From contig PXRQ01000018.1 in assembly GCA_003022005.1 (NCBI GenBank), forward strand, positions 1 to 23,346: DNA of 23,346 bases, given 5' to 3'. The notes beneath the pieces were generated by a model, which had not been told where the DNA came from, ran no database searches, and saw nothing but the letters and a program-made list of their open reading frames with translations. This document shows, one piece after another, positions 22,801 to 23,346 of the stretch. A program made the translations under genes and the position numbers. This DNA comes from Halobacteriales archaeon QS_5_70_15. Lineage in GTDB: Archaea > Halobacteriota > Halobacteria > Halobacteriales > Haloarculaceae. Position 1 is the stretch's first letter. Each line of letters opens with the position of its first letter.

Positions 22801-23108
22801 ACCCGTGTGGGCGCGCCCCGGCCATATCAGGGTTCTCCGGAATGGTTCTAGAATCCCGGACGGAACGGACGCCTCTCGCCGAGTGGTACTCGAGGACCGG
22901 TTCGGCCCCATCTTCGACGGGGAGTTCCGGCCGCGGTACAACGCCACGCCATTCGTGTTCGGTCAGGACGTGACGCTCAGCCGTGGAACCCGGTACCCGT
23001 GCCGATAGCTGAGTCCGCTCGGAGCGAAGCGACTCCCTCACTCGCTCGCGAACTCACGGCTCGGATCCGTCGAGTATTCGCTTCCACACATGAGCGTTTC
23101 TCGCTCGG
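22801..23108. other. Intergenic stretch with a short coding-like fragment
   Basis: About 308 nt. On the plus strand 22880-23008 has strong G/C third-position bias in one frame, reading VVLEDRFGPIFDGEFRPR and on to PFVFGQDVTLS before a TAG stop. No start codon or promoter goes with it and no family is recognised, so it may be a gene remnant. A GAGTCCGCT/AGCGACTC imperfect dyad lies around 23012-23036. Confidence 0.3.
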
Positions 23109-23346
23109 TCACGTCGGTGGTCGCTCCCGCAGGACGTACACCGCGACGCCGACGCCGTAGAGCAGTAACAGCGTCATCCCCCCGGCGACGATAATATCGG
23201 TTCTCGATGGTCGATCCGGGCCGAGCGATGTGGTTCCGGATTGCGTCGCGGTCCCTACTGAAGCGGGCCCGCTCGTCGGTGGGGGAGTCCCGGTGTCGTT
23301 TCTTGACGGGGTCGGCGTCAGGGCGTCGGTCACGAGCGTCGGCTCG
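23109..23346 (-). CDS. C-terminal part of a membrane-anchored protein (5' end outside window)
   Basis: The frame is open through the right edge, giving 78 residues as seen. A Thr/Pro/Ser/Gly-rich linker (about 45 residues) leads to one hydrophobic helix, DIIVAGGMTLLLLYGVGVAVYVL, and a short RERPPT tail. This is the form of an extracellular protein or lipoprotein held by a C-terminal anchor; the functional domain lies outside the window. A GTG at 23333 could be a start for a 74-residue protein, but the upstream in-frame codons are equally coding-like, so I take it as partial. Confidence 0.6.
   Translation of the reverse strand, partial: EPTLVTDALTPTPSRNDTGTPPPTSGPASVGTATQSGTTSLGPDRPSRTDIIVAGGMTLLLLYGVGVAVYVLRERPPT

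Noticed and set aside
1..23346. CRISPR arrays, rRNA genes, replication origin, prophage genes
   Set aside because: No regularly spaced repeats, rRNA-like segments, Orc/Cdc6 gene with origin boxes, or phage structural or integrase genes were seen.

Overview
The window looks like chromosomal DNA of an extreme halophile of the class Halobacteria. The proteins are very acidic, third codon positions are almost all G or C, and many starts sit about 27 nt downstream of a TATA-like element, the leaderless layout common in haloarchaea. Several products also belong to families I know mainly from haloarchaea (amphi-Trp protein, archease, a Tat-type DsbA-like lipoprotein). All identities come from motif reading; no search was run.

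Layout. 1-1304: the C-terminal half of an FeS-type cryptochrome/photolyase, then a SAM methyltransferase. 1358-2869, minus strand: two paralogous small membrane proteins on either side of a start-less PadR regulator remnant. 3434-4570, minus: tRNA-Val(CAC), mobA and a coiled-coil protein. 4728-5308: an IscA-like Fe-S carrier converging on a second, near-identical short PadR gene. 5586-9164: mostly small housekeeping genes (amphi-Trp protein, a 48-aa protein, archease, GNAT acetyltransferase, PduO-type cobalamin adenosyltransferase, zinc ribbon). A strongly structured, possibly untranslated RNA lies at about 6115-6211. 9736-10938: an MFS transporter. 10994-11682: an AT-richer IS6-family insertion sequence just upstream of a broken zinc alcohol dehydrogenase, which ends at a run of 16 G. 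12819-13495: a VapC/AbrB-type toxin-antitoxin pair.

13611-19785 holds the glycine cleavage system in two minus-strand operons, gcvPA-gcvPB and gcvT-gcvH. A membrane histidine kinase of opposite orientation sits between them. gcvPA appears to lack an internal conserved block of about 25 residues. A frameshifted sodium:neurotransmitter-symporter-type transporter follows gcvT divergently and could once have supplied an amino acid to the pathway. 21420-22800: a DsbA-like lipoprotein and a polytopic membrane protein with a CxxC motif, probably a redox pair. A partial membrane-anchored protein runs off the right edge.

The most striking pattern across the window is repeated loss of short conserved segments: in both PadR copies, the alcohol dehydrogenase, gcvPA and the NSS transporter. 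There are also single-base indels near G runs and the G16 tract. This could be real gene decay or an assembly or sequencing artefact, and the sequence alone cannot decide. The best candidates for something undescribed are the structured RNA near 6.2 kb, the PadR/small-membrane-protein cluster and the kinase inside the glycine cleavage locus.
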